Assembly (NCBI GenBank): GCA_910585535.1 | Contig: CAJUFK010000169.1 | Coordinates: 1-5,790, forward strand | DNA length: 5,790 nt | Reading direction: 5' to 3' | DNA from: an uncultured Angelakisella sp. | GTDB lineage: Bacteria > Bacillota > Clostridia > Oscillospirales > Ruminococcaceae | Part shown: one piece after another, positions 1 through 4,725 of the stretch | How the letters are laid out: each line of letters starts with the position of its first letter | Numbering within the stretch: position 1 is the first letter of the stretch | Notes under the pieces: model-generated | What the model was told of the DNA's origin: nothing | Database searches by the model: none | Seen by the model: the letters and a program-made list of their open reading frames with translations, nothing else | Position numbers and translations under genes: made by a program

Positions 1-252
1 CAAACGCCCCATACCCTCTTATCCCTGCGGGGCTATTCGTAGTTCCCTGCGGGGGGAATACCCCCTCCGGCCCTTTGGGCCTACGGGGCCGCCGCCGGGC
101 GGCGGGGGGATGGAACAAAGCCTCGTTCCTACCCTTCCGCATTTCAGGTTGACGACAGGCACAACCTCACACGGCCAACCGCCGTAGGCGGCTCTTAGGC
201 CGTGGCTCCCCCTTTCAGGGGAGGCTCTGGCGTAGGCAGCAGGTGCTGGCAG
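1..252. repeat. Gene-free GC-rich spacer with nested hairpins
   Basis: I see no convincing gene here. The stretch is crowded with short self-complementary units. The 11-base word TCCCTGCGGGG occurs at 22-32 and 44-54. GGGGG/CCCCC arms lie at 52-56 and 61-65, GGCCC-TTT-GGGCC at 69-81, and CCGCCG-GG-CGGCGG at 92-105. A nested hairpin spans 171-203, with ACGGCC/GGCCGT outside and CCGCC/GGCGG inside. CTCCCC/GGGGAG follows at 206-223. Spacers of this type recur many times in Oscillospiraceae genomes as REP- or MITE-like elements; that identification is by general resemblance only. A structured RNA is possible, but I see no promoter for one. Confidence 0.5.
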
Positions 253-287
253 CTATTCAACTCCAGGAGCCTTTGGAAGTTGAATAG
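253..287. repeat. Perfect 10-bp inverted repeat at the 3' end of the RHH gene
   Basis: CTATTCAACT (253-262) is exactly complementary to AGTTGAATAG (278-287), with 15 bases between. The repeat covers the last codons and the stop of the minus-strand RHH gene. It could form a hairpin at the end of that mRNA, but no T-run follows in the minus direction, so it is not a standard intrinsic terminator. It may instead mark where the GC-rich repeat was inserted, or simply stabilise the 3' end. Confidence 0.4.
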
Positions 288-441
288 TCCCATACTGATT
301 CTCATAGTCGGAAATATATTTGGATAGAGCGTGTTCTATCTCCATATTGATTGACCGCCGCTCAACAAACGCTAAATACCGGATTTTTTCATAAATATCT
401 TCCGGCAAACGTAACATCGTGGGGCGTTTTTCAGTCGCCAT
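253..441 (-). CDS. Small ribbon-helix-helix (Arc-like) DNA-binding protein
   Basis: This 62-residue protein fits the Arc/MetJ ribbon-helix-helix pattern. A short beta strand (about residues 6-12, RPTMLRL) is followed by helix A (13-27) and helix B (30-45), with a polar turn containing ERRS-IN between them. Such proteins bind DNA as dimers through the strand, and act as repressors, antitoxins or plasmid/phage regulators. The start is supported by AGGAGG at 451-456, nine bases upstream of the ATG, and by a candidate promoter further upstream. No toxin gene is adjacent, so an antitoxin role has no support here. Divergent promoters and repeated operator-like words just upstream suggest it controls its own gene and the opposite promoter (inference). 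The last codons overlap an inverted repeat and abut the GC-rich spacer, so the C-terminal tail after residue 46 may be variable. The family call is fairly sure; the target is unknown. Confidence 0.75.
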   Translation of the reverse strand: MATEKRPTMLRLPEDIYEKIRYLAFVERRSINMEIEHALSKYISDYENQYGTIQLPKAPGVE

Positions 442-473
442 AATAAAATCCCTCCTGGTTTCAGAGTGATTTC

Positions 474-502
474 ATTATGCCTTATTTGAAAGAAAAAAAC
501 AA
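474..502 (-). promoter_or_regulatory. Candidate sigma-A promoter of the small RHH gene
   Basis: On the minus strand TTGTTT (497-502) and CATAAT (474-479) are separated by 17 bases. The expected transcript start near 467 leaves a leader of about 25 bases containing the AGGAGG site. Its -35 box lies only nine bases from the -35 box of the opposite promoter, so the two form a back-to-back pair. Confidence 0.5.
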
Positions 503-511
503 GATTTTATA

Positions 512-540
512 TTGACATCACTGAAAGCACGTGCTATACT
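512..540 (+). promoter_or_regulatory. Near-consensus sigma-A promoter, no gene downstream
   Basis: TTGACA (512-517) is followed after exactly 17 bases by TATACT (535-540), with an extended TGC just before the -10 box. This is the best promoter match in the window. The spacer holds the perfect palindrome AGCACGTGCT (526-535), which runs into the -10 box and could be an operator. Transcription would start near 547 and run rightwards. The only thing there is a seven-codon frame (545-568), then a hairpin repeat, then the antisense strand of the SLOG gene. Confidence 0.65.
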
Positions 541-595
541 TCAGATGACTTCGGTGATATTGTTTTGAAAATAGGGCGATGTAGAAGAGATTATG

Positions 596-660
596 ATAGC
601 TGCCTCGGTAGCCGTCCCCTCTGTCGGGAGCTGTCGCCCGCAGGCGACTGAGAGGGCCTT
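596..660. repeat. GC-rich compound hairpin repeat
   Basis: A first hairpin pairs GCTGCC (599-604) with GGTAGC (607-612). A second compound one pairs CCCTCT (617-622) with AGAGGG (651-656), and inside it GTCGCC (633-638) with GGCGAC (643-648) around a CGCA loop. The base composition jumps abruptly from the AT-rich DNA on the left. It resembles the dispersed intergenic repeats of Oscillospiraceae and the spacer at 1-250, without being the same sequence. No T-run follows, so it is not a clear terminator. It sits directly downstream of the minus-strand SLOG gene and of the orphan promoter. Confidence 0.5.
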
Positions 661-680
661 CCCCCTGGCGATTTACAGAA

Positions 681-1241
681 CTACTCCCCCAGCGGGCCAG
701 CCCTCGGCCCAAACACAATCTCCTCCGGAAAGCCATCCCACAGATTGACCAACCGCATCCCTTCTTCGGCGAGAAAACGAAAACAGAAGGAAATTGCAGC
801 GACATGATCGTTAATCCCGTAATCATAATAAAAAATGCCCATAGAGGAGTCCTGGAGCATAGGATAAAGGTTCCGGAGAGCGGTAACGGGGTTGTCGTCG
901 GTTTGGAAATAGCCTACGCTGTCGGCCCGGCTGAAAATATTGGGAAAGCCTCTTTCCTCCGTCTGCTTGGCCAACGCCCGTAGTTTTTCGTCCTCGTAGA
1001 CAATTAGGTGTACCTCCACTTCGGGATGCCCATGATCCCGGAAATCTTCTATCTGCTTGGCCGCCATAGCATCAAAGCCCAGGCTTCCGCTGGAGAAAAA
1101 ATAGCGGTAGCCCAGCCGGTAGGCTTTTTCAATCGCCGCCATGATCTGTTTTTCCAGCTTCTTTTGTTCGGAACAGGTCATGAGCAAAATGGGGAGAGCA
1201 TGACCGCAGAAAAAGCAAGTTTTTTTCGTGTTAGGATCCAT
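681..1241 (-). CDS. SLOG-fold protein of the DUF1273 type
   Basis: This 186-residue protein matches the DUF1273/YpsA-like branch of the SLOG (Rossmann-like) superfamily. The N-terminus has CFFCGH (9-14), where relatives carry a C-F-x-G-H-type motif. The segment FFSSGSLGFDAMAAKQI (48-64) matches the glycine-rich nucleotide-binding loop, usually G-G-A-L-G-F-D followed by an A-A helix. An acidic, tyrosine-rich stretch lies near 137-146. SLOG proteins bind nucleotides or nucleotide-derived ligands, and many sit in phages, mobile elements or defence loci; the ligand of this subgroup is not established. The ATG has AGGAGG (1251-1256) nine bases upstream. It is a single-gene unit, divergent from the RHH-recombinase pair. 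The last residues (PRAGPLGE) are encoded in GC-rich sequence next to the hairpin repeat and may be a junction-derived tail. The fold is likely; the function is unknown. Confidence 0.75.
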   Translation of the reverse strand: MDPNTKKTCFFCGHALPILLMTCSEQKKLEKQIMAAIEKAYRLGYRYFFSSGSLGFDAMAAKQIEDFRDHGHPEVEVHLIVYEDEKLRALAKQTEERGFPNIFSRADSVGYFQTDDNPVTALRNLYPMLQDSSMGIFYYDYGINDHVAAISFCFRFLAEEGMRLVNLWDGFPEEIVFGPRAGPLGE

Positions 1242-1268
1242 GAAGATACACCTCCTAATAATATACAG

Positions 1269-1403
1269 TATGTTACAATAGTTAATACATTTTAATTATA
1301 AAATCAATTTGAAAAATAATATATAACATAAAAGCAAACCATGGTATCATATAGAAAACTGATAAATAATAAAGCCGCTTTTCTAACAAAAATTATGTTA
1401 CAA
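1269..1403. repeat. TATGTTACAA words in the divergent spacer
   Basis: TATGTTACAA occurs exactly at 1269-1278 and 1394-1403, and an 8-of-10 match in the opposite orientation lies at 1321-1330. The spacer separates the SLOG gene from the RHH-recombinase pair, and the right copy overlaps a candidate -35 box. These words could be binding sites for the RHH protein encoded just to the right. In DNA this AT-rich the repeat could also be accidental. Confidence 0.3.
1295..1300 (-). promoter_or_regulatory. Candidate -10 box for the SLOG gene
   Basis: A perfect TATAAT reads on the minus strand at 1295-1300, about 54 bases before the SLOG start codon. That would leave a leader of about 45 bases with the AGGAGG site. 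No good -35 box lies 16-18 bases upstream. The surroundings are very AT-rich, so chance matches are easy. Confidence 0.3.
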
Positions 1404-1426
1404 ATAAGATCATATTTATTCATAAA
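1398..1426 (+). promoter_or_regulatory. Weak candidate promoter of the RHH-recombinase pair
   Basis: GTTACA (1398-1403) and CATAAA (1421-1426) are 17 bases apart, each matching the sigma-A consensus at four of six positions. The start would fall near 1433, giving a leader of about 30 bases with the GGGAGG site. An alternative is the extended -10 TGGTATCAT at 1342-1350, which has no recognisable -35 box. Confidence 0.3.
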
Positions 1427-1464
1427 AAAAGAGAGTAAAATAATCACGTAGGGAGGTGGTGGTT

Positions 1465-1665
1465 TTGACACCAGACAAATTGATTTTTCGCTTAAAAGGC
1501 GACGATGAACACAAGGTATTTTCCGTTCGCATGAAAACAAATATTTGTGACGACCTGGATAGAATCGCAACCCAAACCAACCGCAGTAGAAACGATGTGC
1601 TTTGCACCCTGTTGGAGTACGCCCTGGATCACACCGTTGTGGAAGGGGTCGATCTTGAATCGTAA
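1465..1665 (+). CDS. Ribbon-helix-helix regulator upstream of the recombinase
   Basis: I place the start at TTG 1465, eight bases after GGGAGG (1451-1456), giving 66 residues. The in-frame GTG at 1456 overlaps that ribosome binding site and is unlikely. The protein has a beta strand (about 17-24, KVFSVRMK), helix A (26-39) and helix B (41-56), with an NRSRND turn between them. This is the ribbon-helix-helix fold of Arc/CopG-type DNA-binding proteins. It shows no close similarity to the other small RHH protein in the window beyond the fold. It is followed after 84 bases by the serine recombinase on the same strand, so it may regulate the recombinase or help assemble the recombination complex (inference). 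Its codons are more AT-rich than those of the recombinase and tail genes. Confidence 0.75.
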   Translation: MTPDKLIFRLKGDDEHKVFSVRMKTNICDDLDRIATQTNRSRNDVLCTLLEYALDHTVVEGVDLES

Positions 1666-1696
1666 CGAAAAAACATTTTTTGTCACGCTTTTCCAC

Positions 1697-1748
1697 AAAA
1701 TGCCTCCTTTGGTAAAATTTAGTTAAATTTTACCAAAGGAGGCATTTT
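1697..1748. repeat. Perfect 25-bp inverted repeat with GT centre, candidate crossover site
   Basis: The left arm (1697-1721) and right arm (1724-1748) are perfectly complementary over 25 bases, around an asymmetric GT at 1722-1723. The inner part reads TTGGTAAAATTTA-GT and then its mirror, a 28-base unit with an AT-rich core. That is the general layout of a crossover site for resolvases and invertases: two inverted half-sites around a two-base overlap. The recombinase ATG is two bases beyond the right arm. The outer parts read GCCTCC/GGAGGC flanked by A-runs and T-runs (TTTTT at 1745-1749), so the element could also be a two-way intrinsic terminator for the RHH gene and for antisense read-through. 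The structure is certain; its function is not. Confidence 0.85.
1735..1742 (+). promoter_or_regulatory. Recombinase ribosome binding site buried in the palindrome
   Basis: AAAGGAGG lies seven bases before the recombinase ATG at 1750 and is a strong Shine-Dalgarno match. It is fully paired with CCTCCTTT at 1703-1710 if the palindrome folds in RNA. Any transcript starting upstream of the palindrome would therefore carry a closed site. The left arm gives the same AAAGGAGG on the minus strand. Confidence 0.7.
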
Positions 1749-1749
1749 T

Positions 1750-2379
1750 ATGGCAGAATACGGCTATGTTCGAGTGTCCACCCGGGAGCAAAATGAGGCC
1801 CGGCAGCTGGCGGCGCTGCGAAAATGGGGGATCCGTAAACGGCGGATGGTCCTGGATAAGCAGAGCGGCAAGGATTTCCAGCGGCCGGGTTGGATGGGGC
1901 TGATGGAGCGGCTCCAGCCCGGGGATCTGGTGGTGGTGGAAAGCATCGACCGCCTGGGCCGCAGCTATGAGGAGATCCTGGAACAGTGGCGGACCATCAC
2001 CCGGGATAAGGGGGCGGACCTCCTGATCCTGGATATGCCCATGCTGGATACCAGGGCCAAGGGGCAGGATTTGACAGGGAAGTTTATCTCGGATATGGTC
2101 CTTCAGCTGCTTTCCTATGTCGCCCAAACCGAACGGGAAAATATCCGCCGCCGCCAGGCCGAGGGCATCGCCGCCGCCAAGGCCCGGGGGGTGCAGTTCG
2201 GCCCGCCCCCTATGACCACCACCCCGGAGTTCGACGCAGCTGCCCAGGAGTACCGGGCGGGCCGCCTTTCGGTCCGCCAGGCCGCAGACCTGGCGGGGAT
2301 GAAGCCCAGCACCTTCTATAAAAAAATCGGCATCCTCTTCCCCCAGTGGAAAAAGGAACACCTGGAGCGGCAGATCTAA
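1750..2379 (+). CDS. Small serine recombinase (resolvase/invertase type)
   Basis: This 209-residue protein is a complete small serine recombinase. The N-terminal catalytic domain carries YVRVSTREQN (6-15), with the expected nucleophile Ser10 and Arg8. IDRLGRSYEE (66-75) supplies Asp67, Arg68 and Arg71. The long dimerisation E-helix region is around YVAQTERENIRRR (123-135). After a GPPP linker (151-154), a C-terminal helix-turn-helix (about 171-191, GRLSVRQAADLAGM then KPSTFYKK) should bind the half-sites. Enzymes of this size cut at a central dinucleotide and resolve or invert DNA; many phage members switch tail-fibre genes. Which reaction this one performs cannot be told from sequence. It lies just after a perfect palindrome containing its ribosome binding site. 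Its TAA overlaps the TAG of the opposing YmfQ-like tail gene by four bases. The family is very sure; the invertase versus resolvase role is open. Confidence 0.93.
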   Translation: MAEYGYVRVSTREQNEARQLAALRKWGIRKRRMVLDKQSGKDFQRPGWMGLMERLQPGDLVVVESIDRLGRSYEEILEQWRTITRDKGADLLILDMPMLDTRAKGQDLTGKFISDMVLQLLSYVAQTERENIRRRQAEGIAAAKARGVQFGPPPMTTTPEFDAAAQEYRAGRLSVRQAADLAGMKPSTFYKKIGILFPQWKKEHLERQI

Positions 2380-2882
2380 CCCCCCCGGGCGTCCTCAAAA
2401 ACCAGGGCAAGATGGGCGGGGACCAGCCCCCGAAGACGGGCCTTGGAGGGGCCGGGGTCCTGGTATCCCTCCCCCAGCCCGGTGATCCGTACCGTCAGCC
2501 GCCGGGCCGGGAAGTCCTCCCGGACCTCCCCCTCCAGCCCCACTGCGGCCAGAAGCGCCGCCGCCCCCGGCTGCCCCCGCCCCTCCGTTCCCAGGGCCAA
2601 AAAGGCCAGCGCCCCCTTCCGCCTCGCCTCCAAAGACGCCTGGGGGCGGGGCGGAAGCGCCAATAGGCCCTCCCATTCCTCCAGCCGCTCTTGGGAGCAG
2701 GTGAGGGGCCACCAGTCCTCCCGGACCCGGTCGTTTAGCTCCAGCATGGTCTGGAAGCCGTACTGGTAGGCCCGCATCTCGTTGCGGACCATGGTCCAGC
2801 CCTCCAGGTCGTAAAACCCCAGGGCGGCCATGTCCCGGTACATCTGGCTTTTGGGAAAATCCAGGGCAGGATTGCGGCTCAT
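2376..2882 (-). CDS. YmfQ/XkdU-like (DUF2313) baseplate protein
   Basis: This 168-residue protein has the features of the YmfQ/XkdU/Mu gp48 family. The N-terminal part is helical. RLEEWEGLLALPP (67-79) follows, then an RRKGAL segment (87-92), matching the family's L-x-x-W-E and R-R motifs. It ends in a small domain with VPAHLALVFE (154-163). In PBSX- and Mu-type tails it sits after baseplate J at the edge of the baseplate and connects to the tail fibre. The start overlaps the end of baseplate J as ATGA, implying translational coupling. PBSX and Mu relatives are nearer 190-200 residues, and many continue past this point, so the C-terminus may be slightly short. Downstream the usual fibre gene is absent, and the stop codon overlaps the convergent recombinase stop. 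Confidence 0.8.
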   Translation of the reverse strand: MSRNPALDFPKSQMYRDMAALGFYDLEGWTMVRNEMRAYQYGFQTMLELNDRVREDWWPLTCSQERLEEWEGLLALPPRPQASLEARRKGALAFLALGTEGRGQPGAAALLAAVGLEGEVREDFPARRLTVRITGLGEGYQDPGPSKARLRGLVPAHLALVFEDARGG

Positions 2883-3949
2883 GCCCTCACCTCCTTCTTC
2901 TGGACAGTGAGGTCCCCGGCCACCAGCAGCTGATCCTCTTTTGGGAAAAGATCGGCGGCAGGGGAGAGGACCGCGCAGTTTTTTACCCCCCGCTGGCTCA
3001 TCACCACCTGGAAGATCCGGGCCACCGGCCAGCCATCCCCGATGGACAGGCCGCCCAGGGCCTTGCCCAGGGCCTGGACGCAGGCGTCGGATACCCCGTC
3101 CCCGTCCCAGCCCTCCTCCGGTTCGATCTGGACCTCCAGGTCCACCGGCAGCTCCTCCGCCTCCCGGACCAAAACGTCGATGCCCAGGTCCCGCTGCCCG
3201 GCAAACAGATCCCGAAGGCGGTTCAGCTGGATGCTGTCCAAGGGCCCGGCGTTGCCGTAAACCACCAGGTCCAGGGTCCCGGCCCCCCGGTGAACAGGGA
3301 GGACCTTGGCCCTGCCCACCCCCGGCTGGGCCAGCGCCTGGGCCTGGTACCAGCCGGGGCTTCCGGTCACCCAGGGATTCCGGCAGGCCTCCAAGATCCG
3401 CCCCCGGAGTTCTTCGTCGGTCTCCGGGTCGCTGCCCCCCTGGCAGGCGGTGAGATGGGTCACCCGGTTGATCCCCGGGGGCGGGGTGACCATAACGGTG
3501 ATGCTTCCGCTTTGGAGGTTGTACCGGCTCCCCGGCTCCACCGCCTGGACGTTGGCAATGGCGCTGAGAAGGGTCCCCCCCATGGTGACGTCCTGGGTGG
3601 TGGCAAACAGCATGGCCTCCGGCCCCCCGGACTGTACCAGGGTCCCCGCCGGGATCAGGATCTGGTACCCCGCCGGGGTGTTCCGCTGAAAGGCCACCAG
3701 GCCGGAGGCCCTGGCCCCCTCCTTCCGGGTCAGCCCACGAAGGGCGGCGTGGCGTTCCAGGGCCTCCCCGGTGGCGGTGAGGAAAAAGGCCTGGCGGGCG
3801 GTTTCCTCCACCTCCTGGCAGTAGGTATCCAGCTGGGCCGCCAGCACCCGAAGCCGGATCATCACATCGCTGGCTTGGTCCGGGGCGCAGGCCACCAGGT
3901 TGATGTAGTAGCTGGTCATCTGTTCCAGCAGCTGGTCGTAATATTTCAT
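2879..3949 (-). CDS. Baseplate J-like protein (XkdT / Mu gp47 family)
   Basis: This 356-residue protein is a clear baseplate J family member. The N-terminal helical region (1-80) contains ATGEALERHAALRGLTRKEG (59-78), the usual L-x-x-x-A-x-x-x-G-x-x-R segment. A beta-rich domain follows with IPAGTLV (99-105), and then the hallmark GGSDPETDEELRGRI (171-185). The C-terminal part has the family's alternating strand/helix pattern. In contractile tails this protein forms the wedge that links the hub to the fibre network and drives sheath contraction. Its ATG lies one base after the stop of the gp25-like gene, with GGAGG at 3956-3960 inside that gene's end. It overlaps the next gene by four bases. 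The length is normal for the Gram-positive group and no damage is visible. Confidence 0.92.
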   Translation of the reverse strand: MKYYDQLLEQMTSYYINLVACAPDQASDVMIRLRVLAAQLDTYCQEVEETARQAFFLTATGEALERHAALRGLTRKEGARASGLVAFQRNTPAGYQILIPAGTLVQSGGPEAMLFATTQDVTMGGTLLSAIANVQAVEPGSRYNLQSGSITVMVTPPPGINRVTHLTACQGGSDPETDEELRGRILEACRNPWVTGSPGWYQAQALAQPGVGRAKVLPVHRGAGTLDLVVYGNAGPLDSIQLNRLRDLFAGQRDLGIDVLVREAEELPVDLEVQIEPEEGWDGDGVSDACVQALGKALGGLSIGDGWPVARIFQVVMSQRGVKNCAVLSPAADLFPKEDQLLVAGDLTVQKKEVRA

Positions 3950-3950
3950 C

Positions 3951-4307
3951 TCAAACCTCCGTTGTCATGGCGATGTCCTGACCGTTCCAGATAAAGCGGC
4001 AGTCCACCTGGGCACGGTCCGCCTCCGGGTCGTACCGGCAGCGGACCTCCGCCAGGCGCACCCCCGCCATAGGGGCCAGGGCCTCCTCGATGATCTCCCG
4101 GGCGGCGGCCTCCATCATCGCCCTGTCCCCCCGGGGCAGGCTGTACAGGCGGCTTCCCAGGTCGGGATCCAGGGCAAAGCTGCCCCGCCGGATGCAGAGC
4201 CGCAGGCGGATCCGCTGGGCAATCTCCTCCGCCCCGGTGATGGGGATGGCCCAGCCCTGGAGGGTCCGGGCGTAGTCCCGCTTGTCAAAATCCAGCTTCA
4301 GGTCCAT
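3951..4307 (-). CDS. gp25/XkdS-like baseplate wedge protein
   Basis: This 118-residue protein fits the small GPW/gp25, XkdS (DUF2634) and Mu gp46 group by size, position and motif. GAEEIAQRIRLRLCIRRGSF (25-44) followed by ALDPDLGSRLYSL (45-57) is the typical helix and 'R-G-x-F-x-x-x-P-x-x-G-S-x-L' core. A helix (61-77) and beta strands up to the end follow. These proteins initiate the sheath at the baseplate and pair with baseplate J, which is the next gene. The start lies three bases after the preceding stop, with GGAGG (4316-4320) encoded in the last codons of the spike gene. Which named subfamily it belongs to needs a profile search; the baseplate role is likely. Confidence 0.75.
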   Translation of the reverse strand: MDLKLDFDKRDYARTLQGWAIPITGAEEIAQRIRLRLCIRRGSFALDPDLGSRLYSLPRGDRAMMEAAAREIIEEALAPMAGVRLAEVRCRYDPEADRAQVDCRFIWNGQDIAMTTEV

Positions 4308-4310
4308 TTT

Positions 4311-4706
4311 TTACCCCTCCTTGGGAAAGATCTGGCCGTTGACGGCCACCGTTCCGTCCGCCCCCAGGAGGATGCTTCCGCCCCCCTTGGAGGTCAGCCG
4401 GATGCTTCCGTCCTGCCCCAGGCGGATGGTCCCCCCTCCGGCGGAAAGCTCCGCCTCCCCCGGGGCCAGCCCCTGGCTCTCAAAGGAGACCCCGGCGCAA
4501 AGGTCCCCGTCCCCGGTGCGAAGGAGAAGGACCTCCTCCCCCTCCCGGGGACACCAGCGAAAGCCCCCGGGGCCCACCAAAGGCCGGTGGCGGTACTCCC
4601 GGTCGGCCACGGCGCCCCAATCCCCGCCTCCCAGGGAGTAGGACACCACCCCCAGGGCGGCGCCGCCCTCCGGGGCCTCGGGGAAAAGCAAACGGTCTAA
4701 GGTCAT
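4311..4706 (-). CDS. Small OB-fold tail spike protein (gpV / Mu gp45 type)
   Basis: This 131-residue protein resembles the central spike or baseplate assembly protein V. An N-terminal OB-fold region (about 15-75) includes the segment GGFRWCPREGEEVLLL (47-62), like the 'P-x-x-G-x-x-V-x-V' strand of gpV/gp45. The C-terminal part is a short beta-helix-like repeat: GTIRLGQDGSIRL (92-104) and GSILLGADGTVAV (110-122) repeat the same G-x-I-x-L-G-x-D-G-x-I pattern. Such proteins form the trimeric needle tip beneath the hub. It is smaller than P2 gpV (about 210 residues), and I see no metal-binding His-x-His tip. It starts 19 bases after the hub stop and leaves three bases before the next ATG. The assignment rests on motif style and position rather than strong identity. 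Confidence 0.65.
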   Translation of the reverse strand: MTLDRLLFPEAPEGGAALGVVSYSLGGGDWGAVADREYRHRPLVGPGGFRWCPREGEEVLLLRTGDGDLCAGVSFESQGLAPGEAELSAGGGTIRLGQDGSIRLTSKGGGSILLGADGTVAVNGQIFPKEG

Positions 4707-4725
4707 ATCAAAACCACCCTTTCTG

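Larger units (their letters stand above)
459..558. promoter_or_regulatory. Cluster of TTTCAG-TGAT operator-like words
   Basis: Related words lie around both divergent promoters: TTTCAGAGTGAT (459-470), the reverse complement of TTTCAGTGAT (517-526), TTCAGATGA (540-548) and TTCGGTGAT (550-558). The copies at 517 and 550 form a nine-base inverted repeat with one mismatch, bracketing the -10 region of the plus-strand promoter. RHH repressors usually bind short repeated words near their own promoter, so this is a plausible operator set. That link is inferred. Confidence 0.35.

Noticed and set aside
22..54. Two TCCCTGCGGGG units, considered as a CRISPR-like repeat
   Set aside because: There are only two copies of 11 bases with an 11-base gap, and no cas gene nearby. 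They are simple short hairpins.
253..441. Small RHH gene as the antitoxin of a toxin-antitoxin pair
   Set aside because: No toxin-sized gene lies next to it on the same strand. The downstream side is a gene-free repeat.
545..568. Seven-codon frame ATG...TGA under the strong promoter
   Set aside because: Its start coincides with the predicted transcript start, so there is no ribosome binding site. It is too short to support as a gene.
518..826. Minus-strand 102-codon frame
   Set aside because: It crosses the hairpin repeat, the SLOG 3' end and the opposite promoter. Its translation shows no domain.
547..1241. Structured RNA plus SLOG gene as a retron or similar RNA-protein defence unit
   Set aside because: There is no reverse transcriptase and the RNA would be antisense to the SLOG gene. 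The hairpins look like a dispersed repeat.
1304..1696. Minus-strand 130-codon frame starting from the left-arm ribosome binding site
   Set aside because: The protein is antisense to the RHH gene, has no family pattern, and ends in an AT-rich spacer. I kept only the symmetry of the ribosome binding site as an observation.
3290..3994. Plus-strand open frame (234 codons) opposite baseplate J
   Set aside because: It has the composition of a GC-rich shadow, lacks recognisable domains, and lies over an unmistakable baseplate J gene.
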